Assembly (NCBI RefSeq): GCF_900156165.1
Contig: NZ_FTMY01000004.1
Coordinates: forward strand, 248,001 to 312,000
Direction: 5' to 3'
Length of the DNA stretch: 64,000 bases
Source: Pseudacidovorax sp. RU35E
GTDB lineage: Bacteria > Pseudomonadota > Gammaproteobacteria > Burkholderiales > Burkholderiaceae_C
The notes below the pieces were generated by a model. That model saw only the letters and a program-made list of their open reading frames with translations, made no database searches and was not told where the DNA came from. The position numbers and the translations under genes were made by a program. Shown piece after piece: positions 25,749-33,724 of this stretch (position 1 is the first letter of the stretch; each line of letters opens with the position of its first letter).

Positions 25749-26606
25749 ATGTCCAGATATGCGCGCGTGACGCTACCGGGGCGCCCCACCCAGTGGGCCG
25801 TGGAGCGCGGAGGCGAGTTGTGGGGCCTGGGCGACCAGGTGCCGGCCGGGGTGAACGACAGCGCCTGGCTCGATCTGCTGGCCCAGGGGCCGAGCGCCGC
25901 CCAGCTGCAGCGGGCCACCCCGCTGGCGCCGACTTCCGTGCGCTGGGAGCTGCCCGTCGCCCGCCCCGGCAAGGTGATCTGCCTGGGCCTCAACTACGCC
26001 GCCCACGCGGCCGAGGGCGGCAATGCGGCGCCCGAATACCCAAGCTTCTTCATGCGCGGCGCCAGCTCGCTGATCGCCCACGACGCGCCGCTGGTGCGGC
26101 CCCGGGTGTCCGACAAGCTGGACTTCGAGGCCGAGCTCGCGGTGGTGATCGGCCGCCGCGCCCGGCACCTCTCCGAGGCCGATGCCCTGTCGGCCGTGGC
26201 GGGCTATGCCTGCTTCAACGACGGCACGCTGCGCGACTACCAGCGCCGCACCGCCCAGTGGACCATCGGCAAGAACTTCGACGGCACCGGCGCCTTCGGC
26301 CCCTGGCTGGTGCCGGCGGCCGACCTGCCGCCCGGCGCGGCGGGCCTGAAGATCACGTCGCGCCTGAACGGCCGCGTGATGCAGAGCGACGACACGGGCC
26401 ACATGATCGTCACGGTGGCCCGCGCGCTGGTGCTGCTGAGCGAGGTGCTCACGCTGGAGCCGGGCGACGTCGTCGCCATGGGCACGCCTTCGGGCGTCGG
26501 CTATGCGCGCACGCCGCCCGTGTGGATGCAGCCGGGCGACCGCATCGAGATCGAGATCGAGGGCGTGGGCCTGCTGGCCAACCCCGTGGTGCAGGAGGCA
26601 GGCTGA
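25749..26606 (+). CDS. Fumarylacetoacetate hydrolase (FAH) family protein
   Basis: A 285-residue FAH-superfamily hydrolase/decarboxylase. The core shows ICLGLNYAAHAAE, metal-binding acids in LDFEAELAVVIG and later CFNDGTLRDYQRR, the WTIGKNFDGTGAFGPW block, and GDVVAMGTPSGVG near the C-terminus. Members cleave C-C bonds of acylpyruvates or hydrate/decarboxylate 2-oxo acids in aromatic and amino-acid catabolism. It is the first gene of an operon with a deacetylase-fold hydrolase, two Bug receptors and a CocE-type hydrolase. The exact substrate is not deducible. Confidence 0.85.
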   Translation: MSRYARVTLPGRPTQWAVERGGELWGLGDQVPAGVNDSAWLDLLAQGPSAAQLQRATPLAPTSVRWELPVARPGKVICLGLNYAAHAAEGGNAAPEYPSFFMRGASSLIAHDAPLVRPRVSDKLDFEAELAVVIGRRARHLSEADALSAVAGYACFNDGTLRDYQRRTAQWTIGKNFDGTGAFGPWLVPAADLPPGAAGLKITSRLNGRVMQSDDTGHMIVTVARALVLLSEVLTLEPGDVVAMGTPSGVGYARTPPVWMQPGDRIEIEIEGVGLLANPVVQEAG

Positions 26607-26607
26607 G

Positions 26608-27456
26608 ATGGACCCCGTCATCACCCGCCTGCCCGACGACTTCCGCTGGCCGGGCGGCCACCGGCTCGCGGTCATCTTCAACATCGCCTACGAGGCCTGG
26701 TCGGACGGCCAGGCGCCGGGCATCGGGCCCATGGGCAATGTGCTCAAGCCGGGTTTCTTCGACACCAATGCGCACTCCTGGGCCAGCTTCGGGCTGGTGC
26801 GCGGCATCCACCGCCTGCTGGGCATCGCGCAGAAGCACGGCGTGCGAACCAGCGTGATGGTGAACGGCGTCATCTGCGAGCGCGATCCGGCCACGGTACG
26901 CAAGCTGGCAGAGCTGGGCCACGAGGTCATCAACCACTCGTGGGGCATGGACGTGATCCCGGTCTACTTCGACGAGGCCGGCGAGCGTGCCAACCTGGCG
27001 CGCAACCACGACCTGCTGACGGCCACGGCCGGCGTGGCGCCCATCGGCTGGATCAGCCCGCGCGGCACCGGCAGCCCCATCAGCTCGCGCCTGCTGGCCG
27101 AGGCGGGCTACCTGCACCACGGCGACGTCAACGACGACGACCGGCCCTACGTGATGGACTTCGGCGGCCAGCGCATCGTGGGCATCCCGCTCACCATGGA
27201 CGTGAACGACCTGCCCACCTGCATCCGCTACGGCCAGGGGCCGCGCCACATGCTGGAGACCTTCGAGGACACCTTCGCCGCCATGCGCGCCGAGCCCGTG
27301 CCGCTGATGCTGGACGTGACGGCCCACACGCACGTGATGGGCCGGCCCTCCGGCGCCTGGGTCTACGACGAGATCATGGCCCGCGTGAAGCAGGCCGGCG
27401 ACGTGTGGATCTGCACCCGCGAGGAAATGGCGCGCCACGTGCTCGCCTCCATCTGA
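26608..27456 (+). CDS. Polysaccharide deacetylase-fold hydrolase (PuuE / allantoinase-like)
   Basis: A 282-residue NodB-fold protein. The first motif is VIFNIAYEAWSDG instead of the classical TFDD. The metal-binding histidine pair is in GHEVINHSW, and WISPRGTGSP and a late TAHTHVMGRP follow, as in PuuE allantoinase and related amidases acting on small cyclic amides. It begins one base after the FAH gene's stop codon, so the two are cotranscribed. Function is probably hydrolysis of a small C-N bond rather than polysaccharide deacetylation. Confidence 0.8.
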   Translation: MDPVITRLPDDFRWPGGHRLAVIFNIAYEAWSDGQAPGIGPMGNVLKPGFFDTNAHSWASFGLVRGIHRLLGIAQKHGVRTSVMVNGVICERDPATVRKLAELGHEVINHSWGMDVIPVYFDEAGERANLARNHDLLTATAGVAPIGWISPRGTGSPISSRLLAEAGYLHHGDVNDDDRPYVMDFGGQRIVGIPLTMDVNDLPTCIRYGQGPRHMLETFEDTFAAMRAEPVPLMLDVTAHTHVMGRPSGAWVYDEIMARVKQAGDVWICTREEMARHVLASI

Positions 27457-27462
27457 GCCGCC

Positions 27463-27479
27463 GGGCTGCAGTGCAGCCC
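27463..27479. other. Perfect palindrome before the Bug gene
   Basis: GGGCTGCA-G-TGCAGCCC, 8-bp arms around one base, starting six bases after the deacetylase stop codon. As RNA it could form a hairpin that changes downstream expression; as DNA it could be an operator. No T-run follows. Confidence 0.35.
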
Positions 27480-27530
27480 TTCGGTCCGAGCCGCCGCAGA
27501 AGCGGCCGGGCCTTCTTAGGAGACAAAGAC

Positions 27531-28502
27531 ATGGCATCCAAGCTCTGGCGGCGCCTGCTGCCCGCCCTCGCCCTCGCGGCCCTGCCCCTGGCGGCGCTGG
27601 CGCAGGACAAATGGCCCACGCGGCCCGTGCGCTTCGTGGTCGCCTTCGCGCCGGCCGGCCCGGCGGACATCATTGCCCGGCTGCTCGCGCACCGGCTGGC
27701 CCAGCCGCTGGGCCAGAGCGTGGTGGTGGAGAACAAGCCCGGTGCCGGCGGCAGCGTGGCCTCGGCCCTGGTCGCTCGCGCGGAGCCCGATGGCTACACG
27801 CTGCTGATCAACACCAGCTCCTATGCCGTCAACCCGTCGATGCAGCGGCAGCTGGGCTTCGACGCCAAGGCCGACCTCACGCTCGCGGCCCTGGTGGCGG
27901 CCAGCCCCAACCTGATCGTCACGGCGCCCAACCTCAAGGCCCGCACGCTGCAGGAGGTGGTGGCCGATGCCAAGGGCGGCAGCTACAACTACGGCACGGC
28001 CGGTGCCGGCACCACGCCGCACCTGACGGCCGAGTACCTGTTCAAGGTGCTGGCCAAGGTGCCGGTCACGCATGTGCCCTACCAGGGCGCGGCCCCGGCA
28101 CTCAATGCCGCGATGAGCGGCCAGACTCAGCTGGCCAGCGTGGCGCTGCCGGCGGCAGTGGAGCTGGTCAAGTCTGGCCGCGTGCACGGGCTGGTGGTGA
28201 CAGGCGCGCAGCGCTCGCCCGCGCTGCCGGACGTGCCGACGGTGGCGGAGTCGGGCTTTCCCGGCTTCGAGGACGTGACCTGGGTCGGCGTCTTCGCGCC
28301 TGCCAAGACGCCACCGGCCGTGCTGCAGCGGATCAACGACGAAGTGGCGCGCCTGCAGAAGGACCCGGAGTTCCTGGCCCGCCTGGCCGCCACCGGCTTC
28401 GAGCCCATGGGCGGCAATCTGCAGGCCGTGCGCGGCTACCTGGATCGCGAGCTGGACAAATGGGCGCGCGTGGTGCGCGAAACCGGCGCACAGCCGAACT
28501 GA
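27531..28502 (+). CDS. Bug-type tripartite tricarboxylate transporter substrate-binding protein
   Basis: A 323-residue Bug receptor with a signal peptide ending ALAALA-QDKWP. Hallmarks are VRFVVAFAPAGPADIIAR, VVVENKPGAGG, PDGYTLLIN, HVPYQGAAPALNA and ALPDVPTVAESGFPG. The strong ribosome site TAGGAGACAAAG sets the start. It is the first of two adjacent Bug genes in the FAH operon; the second follows after 48 bases. The two differ throughout and are not recent duplicates. Confidence 0.85.
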   Translation: MASKLWRRLLPALALAALPLAALAQDKWPTRPVRFVVAFAPAGPADIIARLLAHRLAQPLGQSVVVENKPGAGGSVASALVARAEPDGYTLLINTSSYAVNPSMQRQLGFDAKADLTLAALVAASPNLIVTAPNLKARTLQEVVADAKGGSYNYGTAGAGTTPHLTAEYLFKVLAKVPVTHVPYQGAAPALNAAMSGQTQLASVALPAAVELVKSGRVHGLVVTGAQRSPALPDVPTVAESGFPGFEDVTWVGVFAPAKTPPAVLQRINDEVARLQKDPEFLARLAATGFEPMGGNLQAVRGYLDRELDKWARVVRETGAQPN

Positions 28503-28550
28503 CGCTTCGACGCAGGCTTCCGGGCTTCACAAGAGAGAGGAGACATCGCC

Positions 28551-29531
28551 ATGATCCATCGCCGGCACTGCCTGGCCACGCTGGGCGCGCTCGCTGCGGC
28601 CCCGTTCGCCTCCGCCTTCGCGCAGGGCGCCTATCCCAACCGGGCGATCAAGCTGCTGGTGCCTTTTTCGGCCGGCGGCAGCCCGGACCTGCTGGCCCGC
28701 GTCATCGGCACCCAGCTCGGCCAGCAGCTGGGCCAGGGTGTCATCGTCGACAACCGCCTGGGCGCCAACGGCATCGTGGCGGCCGAAGCGGTGGCGCGTT
28801 CCGCGCCTGACGGCTACACGCTGCTGGTGACCACCGGCTCGCAGGCCATCAACCCGAGCATCTACAAGAGCCTGCCCTACGACACACTGGCCGACTTCGC
28901 GCCGGTCACGCTGTTCACCATCGCGCCGGCGCTGACGCTGGTGGTGGCGCCCGACTCGCCATACAAGAACTTCGCGCAGTTCCTGGAGGCCGCACGCCAG
29001 CCCGGCGCACAGATCACCTACGGCTCGCCCGGCAACGGCAACACGCTGCACCTGGTCGGCGAGCTGCTCAACGAGACGGGCGGCACACGCATGCTGCACG
29101 TGCCCTACAAAGGCGCGGCCCCGGCGCTCAATGCCGTGATGAGCAAGGAGGTGACGGCCTGCTTCCTCAGCACCGCTGCGGCCACGATGGCGGTGAAGGC
29201 CGGACAGGTGCGGCCGCTGGCCGTCACCAGTGCCAAGCGCATCGCGGCCTTTCCGGATGTGCCGGCCATGGCCGAGAGCGGCCTCACGGGCATGGACTAC
29301 AACGGTGGCTGGGTCGGCCTGTTCGCGCCCGGCAAGACGCCCGAGGCCGTGGTGCAGAAGCTGGCGGCCGAGGTGCAGCGGGCCATGCAGGTGCCGCAGG
29401 TCAAGGACAAGATGGTCGGCTGGGACAGCCCGCCCGCCACGCTGAGCACCCAGGAGTTCGCCGTCTTCTTCCGCCAGGAGATGGACAAGTTCGCCCGCAT
29501 CGTCAAACAGGCCAACGTGCCGCTGCAATGA
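28551..29531 (+). CDS. Bug-type tripartite tricarboxylate transporter substrate-binding protein
   Basis: A 326-residue Bug receptor beginning MIHRRHCLATLGALAAAPFASAFA, a leader with paired arginines. The mature part has IKLLVPFSAGGSPDLLAR, VIVDNRLGANG, PDGYTLLVT, HVPYKGAAPALNA and AFPDVPAMAESG. AGAGAGGAG lies upstream of the ATG. Together with the preceding receptor it may widen the range of ligands captured for this operon. No membrane subunits of the transporter are in the window. Confidence 0.85.
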   Translation: MIHRRHCLATLGALAAAPFASAFAQGAYPNRAIKLLVPFSAGGSPDLLARVIGTQLGQQLGQGVIVDNRLGANGIVAAEAVARSAPDGYTLLVTTGSQAINPSIYKSLPYDTLADFAPVTLFTIAPALTLVVAPDSPYKNFAQFLEAARQPGAQITYGSPGNGNTLHLVGELLNETGGTRMLHVPYKGAAPALNAVMSKEVTACFLSTAAATMAVKAGQVRPLAVTSAKRIAAFPDVPAMAESGLTGMDYNGGWVGLFAPGKTPEAVVQKLAAEVQRAMQVPQVKDKMVGWDSPPATLSTQEFAVFFRQEMDKFARIVKQANVPLQ

Positions 29532-29550
29532 GAAGAGGAGCCCGAGGAGG

Positions 29551-31269
29551 ATGAACGCGATGCCCAATCTGGAGACCCGCACCACCGTCGAGAACGGTCT
29601 GGTGTTCATGCGCGACGTGGCTGTGACCATGTCCGACGGCGTGACGCTGCGTGCCAATGTGTTCCGCCCCGAGGCGCCCGGCCGCTACCCCGTGGTGATG
29701 GCCATGGGCGCGTATGGCAAGGACGTGCATTTCGAGGACGCCTTCAACCCGCAGTGGCAGGTGCTCAAGCGCATCTACCCAGGCCTGGACACTGAGGGCA
29801 GCACGGGCCGCTATCTGCGCTGGGAGGTGGTGGATCCGGAGCGCTGGGTGCCCGAGGGCTTCGTCGTGATCCAGGTCGATTCGCGCGGCACCGGCCGCTC
29901 CGAGGGCTACCTCGATCCCTTCGGCCCGGTGGAGACGCGCGACTTCCACGAATGGATCGAATGGGCTGGCACGCAGCCGTGGAGCAACGGCAAGGTGGGG
30001 CTCATCGGCGTGTCGTACCTGGCCATCAAGCAGTGGCAGGTGGCGGCGCTGCGGCCCCCGCACCTCGCGGCCATCGTGCCGTGGGAAGGCTCCAGCGAGT
30101 TCTACCGCGACGGCGGCCACCACGGCGGCATCCTGAGCAACAGCTTCACCTTCGAGTGGTGGCCGCGCCAGGTGCTGGCCAACCAGTACGGCAGCGGCAA
30201 GAGCACCCACCGCGACCGCCTCACGGGCGAGCGCACCACCGGCCCGGCGCTCTCGGACGAACTGCTGCAAGGCAACCGCGCCGACCATCCCAACGACCGG
30301 CTGTCGCATCCGCTGGACGATGCCTGGAACCGGGCGCGTGCCGCCAACCTGCCGGCCATCGAGGTGCCGCTGCTGTCGGCCGCCAACTGGGGCGGCCCGG
30401 GCATGCACCTGCGCGGCAACTTCGAAGGCTGGCTGCGTGCCGGCTCGCGGCAGAAGTGGCTCTTCGCGCACATCGGCACGCACTACGAGAGCTTCTATCT
30501 GCCGCACTACGTGGCCATCCAGCAGCGCTTCTTCAAGCACTTTCTCGCGGGCGAGGACAACGGCTGGGACCGCGAGCCGCCGGTGCAGCTCGCCATCCGT
30601 CATGCCGATGGCACGGCCGAGATGCGCGCGGAGCAGGAATGGCCGCTCGCGCGCACCGCCTGGACGGCCTTCCACCTGGACGCCGCCGACGCCTCGCTGG
30701 GCGACGCGCCGCCGCGCGGCGCCAGCCGGGCCAGTTTCGAGGCCATGGGCGAGGGCCTGAGCTTTTCGACGGCACCCTTCGCGCAGGACACCGAGTTCAC
30801 CGGCCCGGCCGTGCTGCGGCTGTGGGTCTCGTCCAGCACCACCGATGCCGACCTGTTCGTCGTGCTGCGCGTCTTCGATCCGGAGGGCCAGGAGGTGAGC
30901 TACGTGGGCGCGCATGAACGCGTGCCCATGGCGATGGGCTGGCTGCGCGCCTCGCACCGCAAGCTGGACCCGGCGCGCAGCCTGCCCTGGCGGCCGTGGC
31001 ACAGCCACGACGAGGTGCAGAAGCTCGTGCCGGACGAGGTCTATCCGGTGGAGGTGGAGATCTGGCCGACCTGCCTGGTCTTTCCCAAGGGCTGGCGCCT
31101 GGTGCTCACCGTACAGGGCCATGACTTCATCGTCACGGCACCGGGCCGCATGCGGCACGACCACCCCCAGGACCGCCCTACCGAGGAGTTTGCAGGCACG
31201 ACCACGGTGCACACCGGCGGTGACCATCCGAGCCAGTTGGTGATGCCGCTCATTCCGGCGCGGGCGTAG
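29551..31269 (+). CDS. CocE/NonD-family serine hydrolase
   Basis: A 572-residue alpha/beta hydrolase of the X-Pro dipeptidyl-peptidase S15/CocE family, which cleaves esters or acyl amides. The catalytic serine lies in LIGVSYLAIKQW. VQVDSRGTGRSEGYLDPFG forms the oxyanion-side motif and the C-terminal jelly-roll domain begins around FSTAPFAQDTEFTGPAVLRLWVSSS. No signal peptide is visible. It is the last gene of the FAH-Bug operon, 19 bases after the second receptor, and probably makes the first cut on the imported compound. Confidence 0.85.
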   Translation: MNAMPNLETRTTVENGLVFMRDVAVTMSDGVTLRANVFRPEAPGRYPVVMAMGAYGKDVHFEDAFNPQWQVLKRIYPGLDTEGSTGRYLRWEVVDPERWVPEGFVVIQVDSRGTGRSEGYLDPFGPVETRDFHEWIEWAGTQPWSNGKVGLIGVSYLAIKQWQVAALRPPHLAAIVPWEGSSEFYRDGGHHGGILSNSFTFEWWPRQVLANQYGSGKSTHRDRLTGERTTGPALSDELLQGNRADHPNDRLSHPLDDAWNRARAANLPAIEVPLLSAANWGGPGMHLRGNFEGWLRAGSRQKWLFAHIGTHYESFYLPHYVAIQQRFFKHFLAGEDNGWDREPPVQLAIRHADGTAEMRAEQEWPLARTAWTAFHLDAADASLGDAPPRGASRASFEAMGEGLSFSTAPFAQDTEFTGPAVLRLWVSSSTTDADLFVVLRVFDPEGQEVSYVGAHERVPMAMGWLRASHRKLDPARSLPWRPWHSHDEVQKLVPDEVYPVEVEIWPTCLVFPKGWRLVLTVQGHDFIVTAPGRMRHDHPQDRPTEEFAGTTTVHTGGDHPSQLVMPLIPARA

Positions 31270-31341
31270 CCGGCACCGGCTGCCTCGCCGTAGTGACAGC
31301 CGCCCGGCACCGGCAGGCGACTGCGCGGTGGCGGTGGGCGA

Positions 31342-31551
31342 TCAGCGTTCTGGACCGCCGTCGACGCACTCGGGCGCCTGCGGCGGCGTGTGCACTTGAG
31401 CCTGTTCATCCGGCGTCAGCAGGCCCCACAACATCTGCAGCTTCAGGGTCAGTTGCACGGCCATCGAGCCGCACCTATCAGATTCTTCCCAGTGCGCGTC
31501 ACATTCCTTCTGGAACTGGGCATAGGTGCGTTCGTATTCTTCGACAGACAT
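31342..31551 (-). CDS. Small hypothetical protein
   Basis: A 69-residue acidic protein (MSVEEYERTYAQFQKECDAHWEESDRCGSMAVQLTLKLQMLWGLLTPDEQ...). The N-terminal two-thirds is predicted helical and Glu-rich; the last 15 residues are Pro-rich. It is not recognised. A palindrome at 31575-31590 lies about 24 bases upstream. There is no good ribosome site before the ATG, which lowers confidence. Confidence 0.5.
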   Translation of the reverse strand: MSVEEYERTYAQFQKECDAHWEESDRCGSMAVQLTLKLQMLWGLLTPDEQAQVHTPPQAPECVDGGPER

Positions 31552-31574
31552 CGCAAGGCTCGTTGGTTTTCATT

Positions 31575-31590
31575 GGTACGAGATCGTACC
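31575..31590. promoter_or_regulatory. Candidate operator palindrome
   Basis: GGTACG-AGAT-CGTACC, perfect 6-bp arms around 4 bases, in an AT-richer stretch just upstream of the small gene at 31342-31551. Size and symmetry fit a repressor-binding site; the regulator is unknown. Confidence 0.35.
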
Positions 31591-31730
31591 GATAAGCCCG
31601 ATGCATGTGTTTTAACTGTCTCATAGTTATTTTCTTGACTGAGCCGAAGCATTTGGGCGCAGCCCAAGGCACCGCACGCTGAACGTGCGCGCCACGACGC
31701 GCCGCGGTGCGGGTCGCGCCCGGAAGGGGC

Positions 31731-31925
31731 TCAACCCCGACCCGGCGCCTCGATGGGCGCGAGCCAGCGCGACGCGGCCTGGCTGGGGGCCAGCGCCCTC
31801 AACTGCGTGTCGTGCGCGATCTCGCGCGCGGTCGCCTCCAGCTCAATGGGGTCGACGGTGCGCCAGTACAGCTGGAGGCGGTGTGCGCAGGCCGCGATCC
31901 AGGTTTCGTCGTCTTGGGTGTTCAT
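31731..31925 (-). CDS. Small hypothetical protein next to a LexA-type box
   Basis: A 64-residue protein (MNTQDDETWIAACAHRLQLYWRTVDPIELEATAREIAHDTQLRALAPSQAASRWLAPIEAPGRG), predicted to be helical, with conserved-looking Trp and Arg residues. Not recognised. Its start lies 20 bases from a LexA-type sequence, so it may be DNA-damage inducible. It does not resemble SulA or other well-known SOS proteins. Confidence 0.55.
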   Translation of the reverse strand: MNTQDDETWIAACAHRLQLYWRTVDPIELEATAREIAHDTQLRALAPSQAASRWLAPIEAPGRG

Positions 31926-31945
31926 TCCGCCAGTCTAGCCAAACA

Positions 31946-31961
31946 CTGTACATTTGCACAG
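31946..31961. promoter_or_regulatory. LexA-type SOS box
   Basis: CTG-TACATTTGCA-CAG matches the CTG-N10-CAG LexA pattern, with flanking A and T extending it (ACTG...CAGT). It lies in the divergent gap between the small genes at 31731-31925 and 32000-32215, the kind of position where LexA would repress transcription. The core is short, so a chance match is possible. Confidence 0.55.
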
Positions 31962-31999
31962 TATTCGGCAACCCTTGTTGACATTTCCCCGACCCTCCC

Positions 32000-32215
32000 A
32001 TGAGCCTCTTCGGACACCCCACCCTGCTGCGCGTGCCCGCCTGGTACAGCGACCGCGTACAAGACGAGATCGTGCTGCCGCTCCCGCCAGAGGAATACGA
32101 CGTCGCACCGGGCGAGGGCATCAATGGGCGGTGGGTGGTGACCAGCTCCAGCGGGGCCGTCGTCTACAACGGGATCGGGCCGGTGGAGGTGGTTCGGTCG
32201 GCGGCGCCGTTCTGA
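32000..32215 (+). CDS. Small hypothetical protein
   Basis: A 71-residue protein (MSLFGHPTLLRVPAWYSDRVQDEIVLPLPPEEYDVAPGEGINGRWVVTSSSGAVVYNGIGPVEVVRSAAPF) with an even, beta-rich composition. Not recognised. Its 3' end overlaps the 3' end of the MerR gene on the other strand by about 50 bases. It may share the LexA-type box with the divergent small gene. No clear ribosome site precedes the ATG. Confidence 0.5.
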   Translation: MSLFGHPTLLRVPAWYSDRVQDEIVLPLPPEEYDVAPGEGINGRWVVTSSSGAVVYNGIGPVEVVRSAAPF

Positions 32216-32601
32216 CGGGCGCCGGCATGCGACGGCGGCGGGCCCTTGGCGTCCGTTTCGAGCCAGGCGATTTTCTGGTCGAGGAAGGCGAGCATCGCCT
32301 GCAGTTCGACAGCCCGTCCGCGCAATGTCTCGCGCTGCGCCGTCAGGGCCTGGAGCATCCGCGCGTGCCCGCCACCCGAGCGCCGCTCCCCGATGAGCAG
32401 CTTGATCTCCGGAAGCGAGAGCCCCAACGCCTGGCCGGCCTGGATGGCCGAAAGCCGGCGCAGGTCGGATTCGGTGAAATCCAGGTAGGGCCGCGATGCG
32501 CCGACGGCGCCGCTGCGCGGCGTCAGCAGGCCTTCGCGCAGGTAGTGCCTCACGGTCGTCTGCTTGACGCCCGCGCGGCGTGCGAACTCAGCGATCCACA
32601 T
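32164..32601 (-). CDS. MerR-family transcriptional regulator
   Basis: A 145-residue MerR-family protein. The winged HTH (MWIAEFARRAGVKQTTVRHYLREGLLTPRSG) is followed by FTESDLRRLSAIQAGQALGLSLPEIKLLIGERRSGGG and a dimerisation helix rich in Leu (LQALTAQRETLRGRAVELQAMLAFLDQKIAWLE). No cysteine metal-binding loop is present, so it is not a classical metal sensor. It faces the alpha/beta hydrolase gene across a promoter with a perfect MerR-type operator. Confidence 0.87.
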   Translation of the reverse strand: MWIAEFARRAGVKQTTVRHYLREGLLTPRSGAVGASRPYLDFTESDLRRLSAIQAGQALGLSLPEIKLLIGERRSGGGHARMLQALTAQRETLRGRAVELQAMLAFLDQKIAWLETDAKGPPPSHAGARQNGAADRTTSTGPIPL

Positions 32602-32617
32602 CGGTCATCTTCTCGGC

Positions 32618-32648
32618 TTGACTATGCACTCAACTGCATAGTTATAAC
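32618..32648 (+). promoter_or_regulatory. MerR-type promoter with 19-bp spacer and internal operator
   Basis: A -35 TTGACT (32618-32623) and a -10 TATAAC (32643-32648) are separated by 19 bases, the overlong spacing typical of MerR-controlled promoters. Inside lies the perfect inverted repeat ACTATGCA (32621-32628) / TGCATAGT (32635-32642). The -10 ends seven bases before the hydrolase ATG, so the transcript is probably leaderless. Confidence 0.75.
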
Positions 32649-32655
32649 CCCGGCC

Positions 32656-33423
32656 ATGAACCACGCCGCGCCCCTTCTTCTGCTTCCCGGGCTGATGAAC
32701 GATGCCCGAGTCTGGAGCCCGCTGACCACCGCCATCGCAGGAGAGCGCCCCGTGCACGTCGCACCGACGCATCTGCACGACAGCATCGCCGAGTCGGCCC
32801 GGGAGGCGATCGCGGCCATGCCCGCCGGCGCATTCGCGGTCGCCGGCTTCTCGTTGGGCGGGTATGTCGCGCAGGAGGTGTGCCGCCAGGCGGGCGACCG
32901 CATCGCTGGCCTGGGCCTGCTGGACACGGGCGCCCGCGCCGACACCGAGGAAGTGAAGCGGTCCCGGCAAAGAATGATCCAGGCCGCGGAGGGCGGCGAA
33001 GGCGCGGACCCGGCCACCTTCGCCCAGGTCGCCCAAGGCTTTGCCGCAAGGATCGTTCACGCGTCCAGACTGCAGGACCGCGAACTGCTGCACCTGCTGT
33101 TCGACATGGCTTCGGCGGTGGGAAGCGAGGGCTTTGTCCGGCAGCAACGGGCGGCCATGAACCGGGTGGACACGCGTGACCTGCTGCCGTGCGTGCACGC
33201 CCCCGCCGTCGTCATCTGTGGCCGTGAGGACCAGGTCACGCCCTTCAGCCTGAGCCAGGAGATGGCGTCACTTCTGCCGAAGGCCGAGCTTGTGGCGGTG
33301 GCCGAGGCGGGGCATATGTCGATCCTGGAGAGGCCTGCGATGGTGGTTGGGGCGCTGGTGCGGTGGCTGGGGCGGGTTGACGATGCGGCTGGGCGCCGCG
33401 GTAGTGGGGCAGCCGCGGTGTGA
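32656..33423 (+). CDS. Alpha/beta hydrolase
   Basis: A 255-residue cytoplasmic alpha/beta hydrolase. The oxyanion segment is LLLPGLMNDARVW, the nucleophile is Ser66 in GFSLGG, and the acid and base are in CGREDQVTPFS and EAGHMSILERP. It is the sole target gene of the divergent MerR regulator, suggesting a detoxifying or ligand-inactivating esterase induced by its own substrate. The C-terminal ~10 residues are Gly/Ala-rich. No ribosome site precedes the ATG, consistent with leaderless translation. Confidence 0.85.
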   Translation: MNHAAPLLLLPGLMNDARVWSPLTTAIAGERPVHVAPTHLHDSIAESAREAIAAMPAGAFAVAGFSLGGYVAQEVCRQAGDRIAGLGLLDTGARADTEEVKRSRQRMIQAAEGGEGADPATFAQVAQGFAARIVHASRLQDRELLHLLFDMASAVGSEGFVRQQRAAMNRVDTRDLLPCVHAPAVVICGREDQVTPFSLSQEMASLLPKAELVAVAEAGHMSILERPAMVVGALVRWLGRVDDAAGRRGSGAAAV

Positions 33424-33724
33424 GAGCGGCTGCGTTTGGTCTACGCGAGCCGTTCGTTTGGAAGTTGTGAATGGCCGCTTTGCAGCGGTTGCGGTCGGTG
33501 GTCGGCGCGACTTCAACGCACGGTCACTTCCACGCAGCAGTCATTGGCCTAGCGCTGATCGCGTACGCTCAATGACCGCTGATGGATGTGCAGCCGACGT
33601 CGGGCGCGCCGGGGCGCGCTGAGGTCGCGCAAGCGACCGCTGTCTCCAGCGGCGAACTGGTACTCACGACCCGGAGCTGTCATACGTTGCAGCCATCTCG
33701 CAACCCCGAAGCAGTCGTAAAACT
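33424..33724. other. Gap at the left edge of the accessory island, with degenerate repeats
   Basis: No gene recognised. The segment holds forward copies of the degenerate repeat: GAATGGCCGCTTTGCAGCGG (33469-33488) and AATGACCGCTGATGG (33571-33585), with CGGTCGGTGGTCGG and CGGTCACTTC in between. It is the transition from high-GC chromosome to the lower-GC island. Confidence 0.45.
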
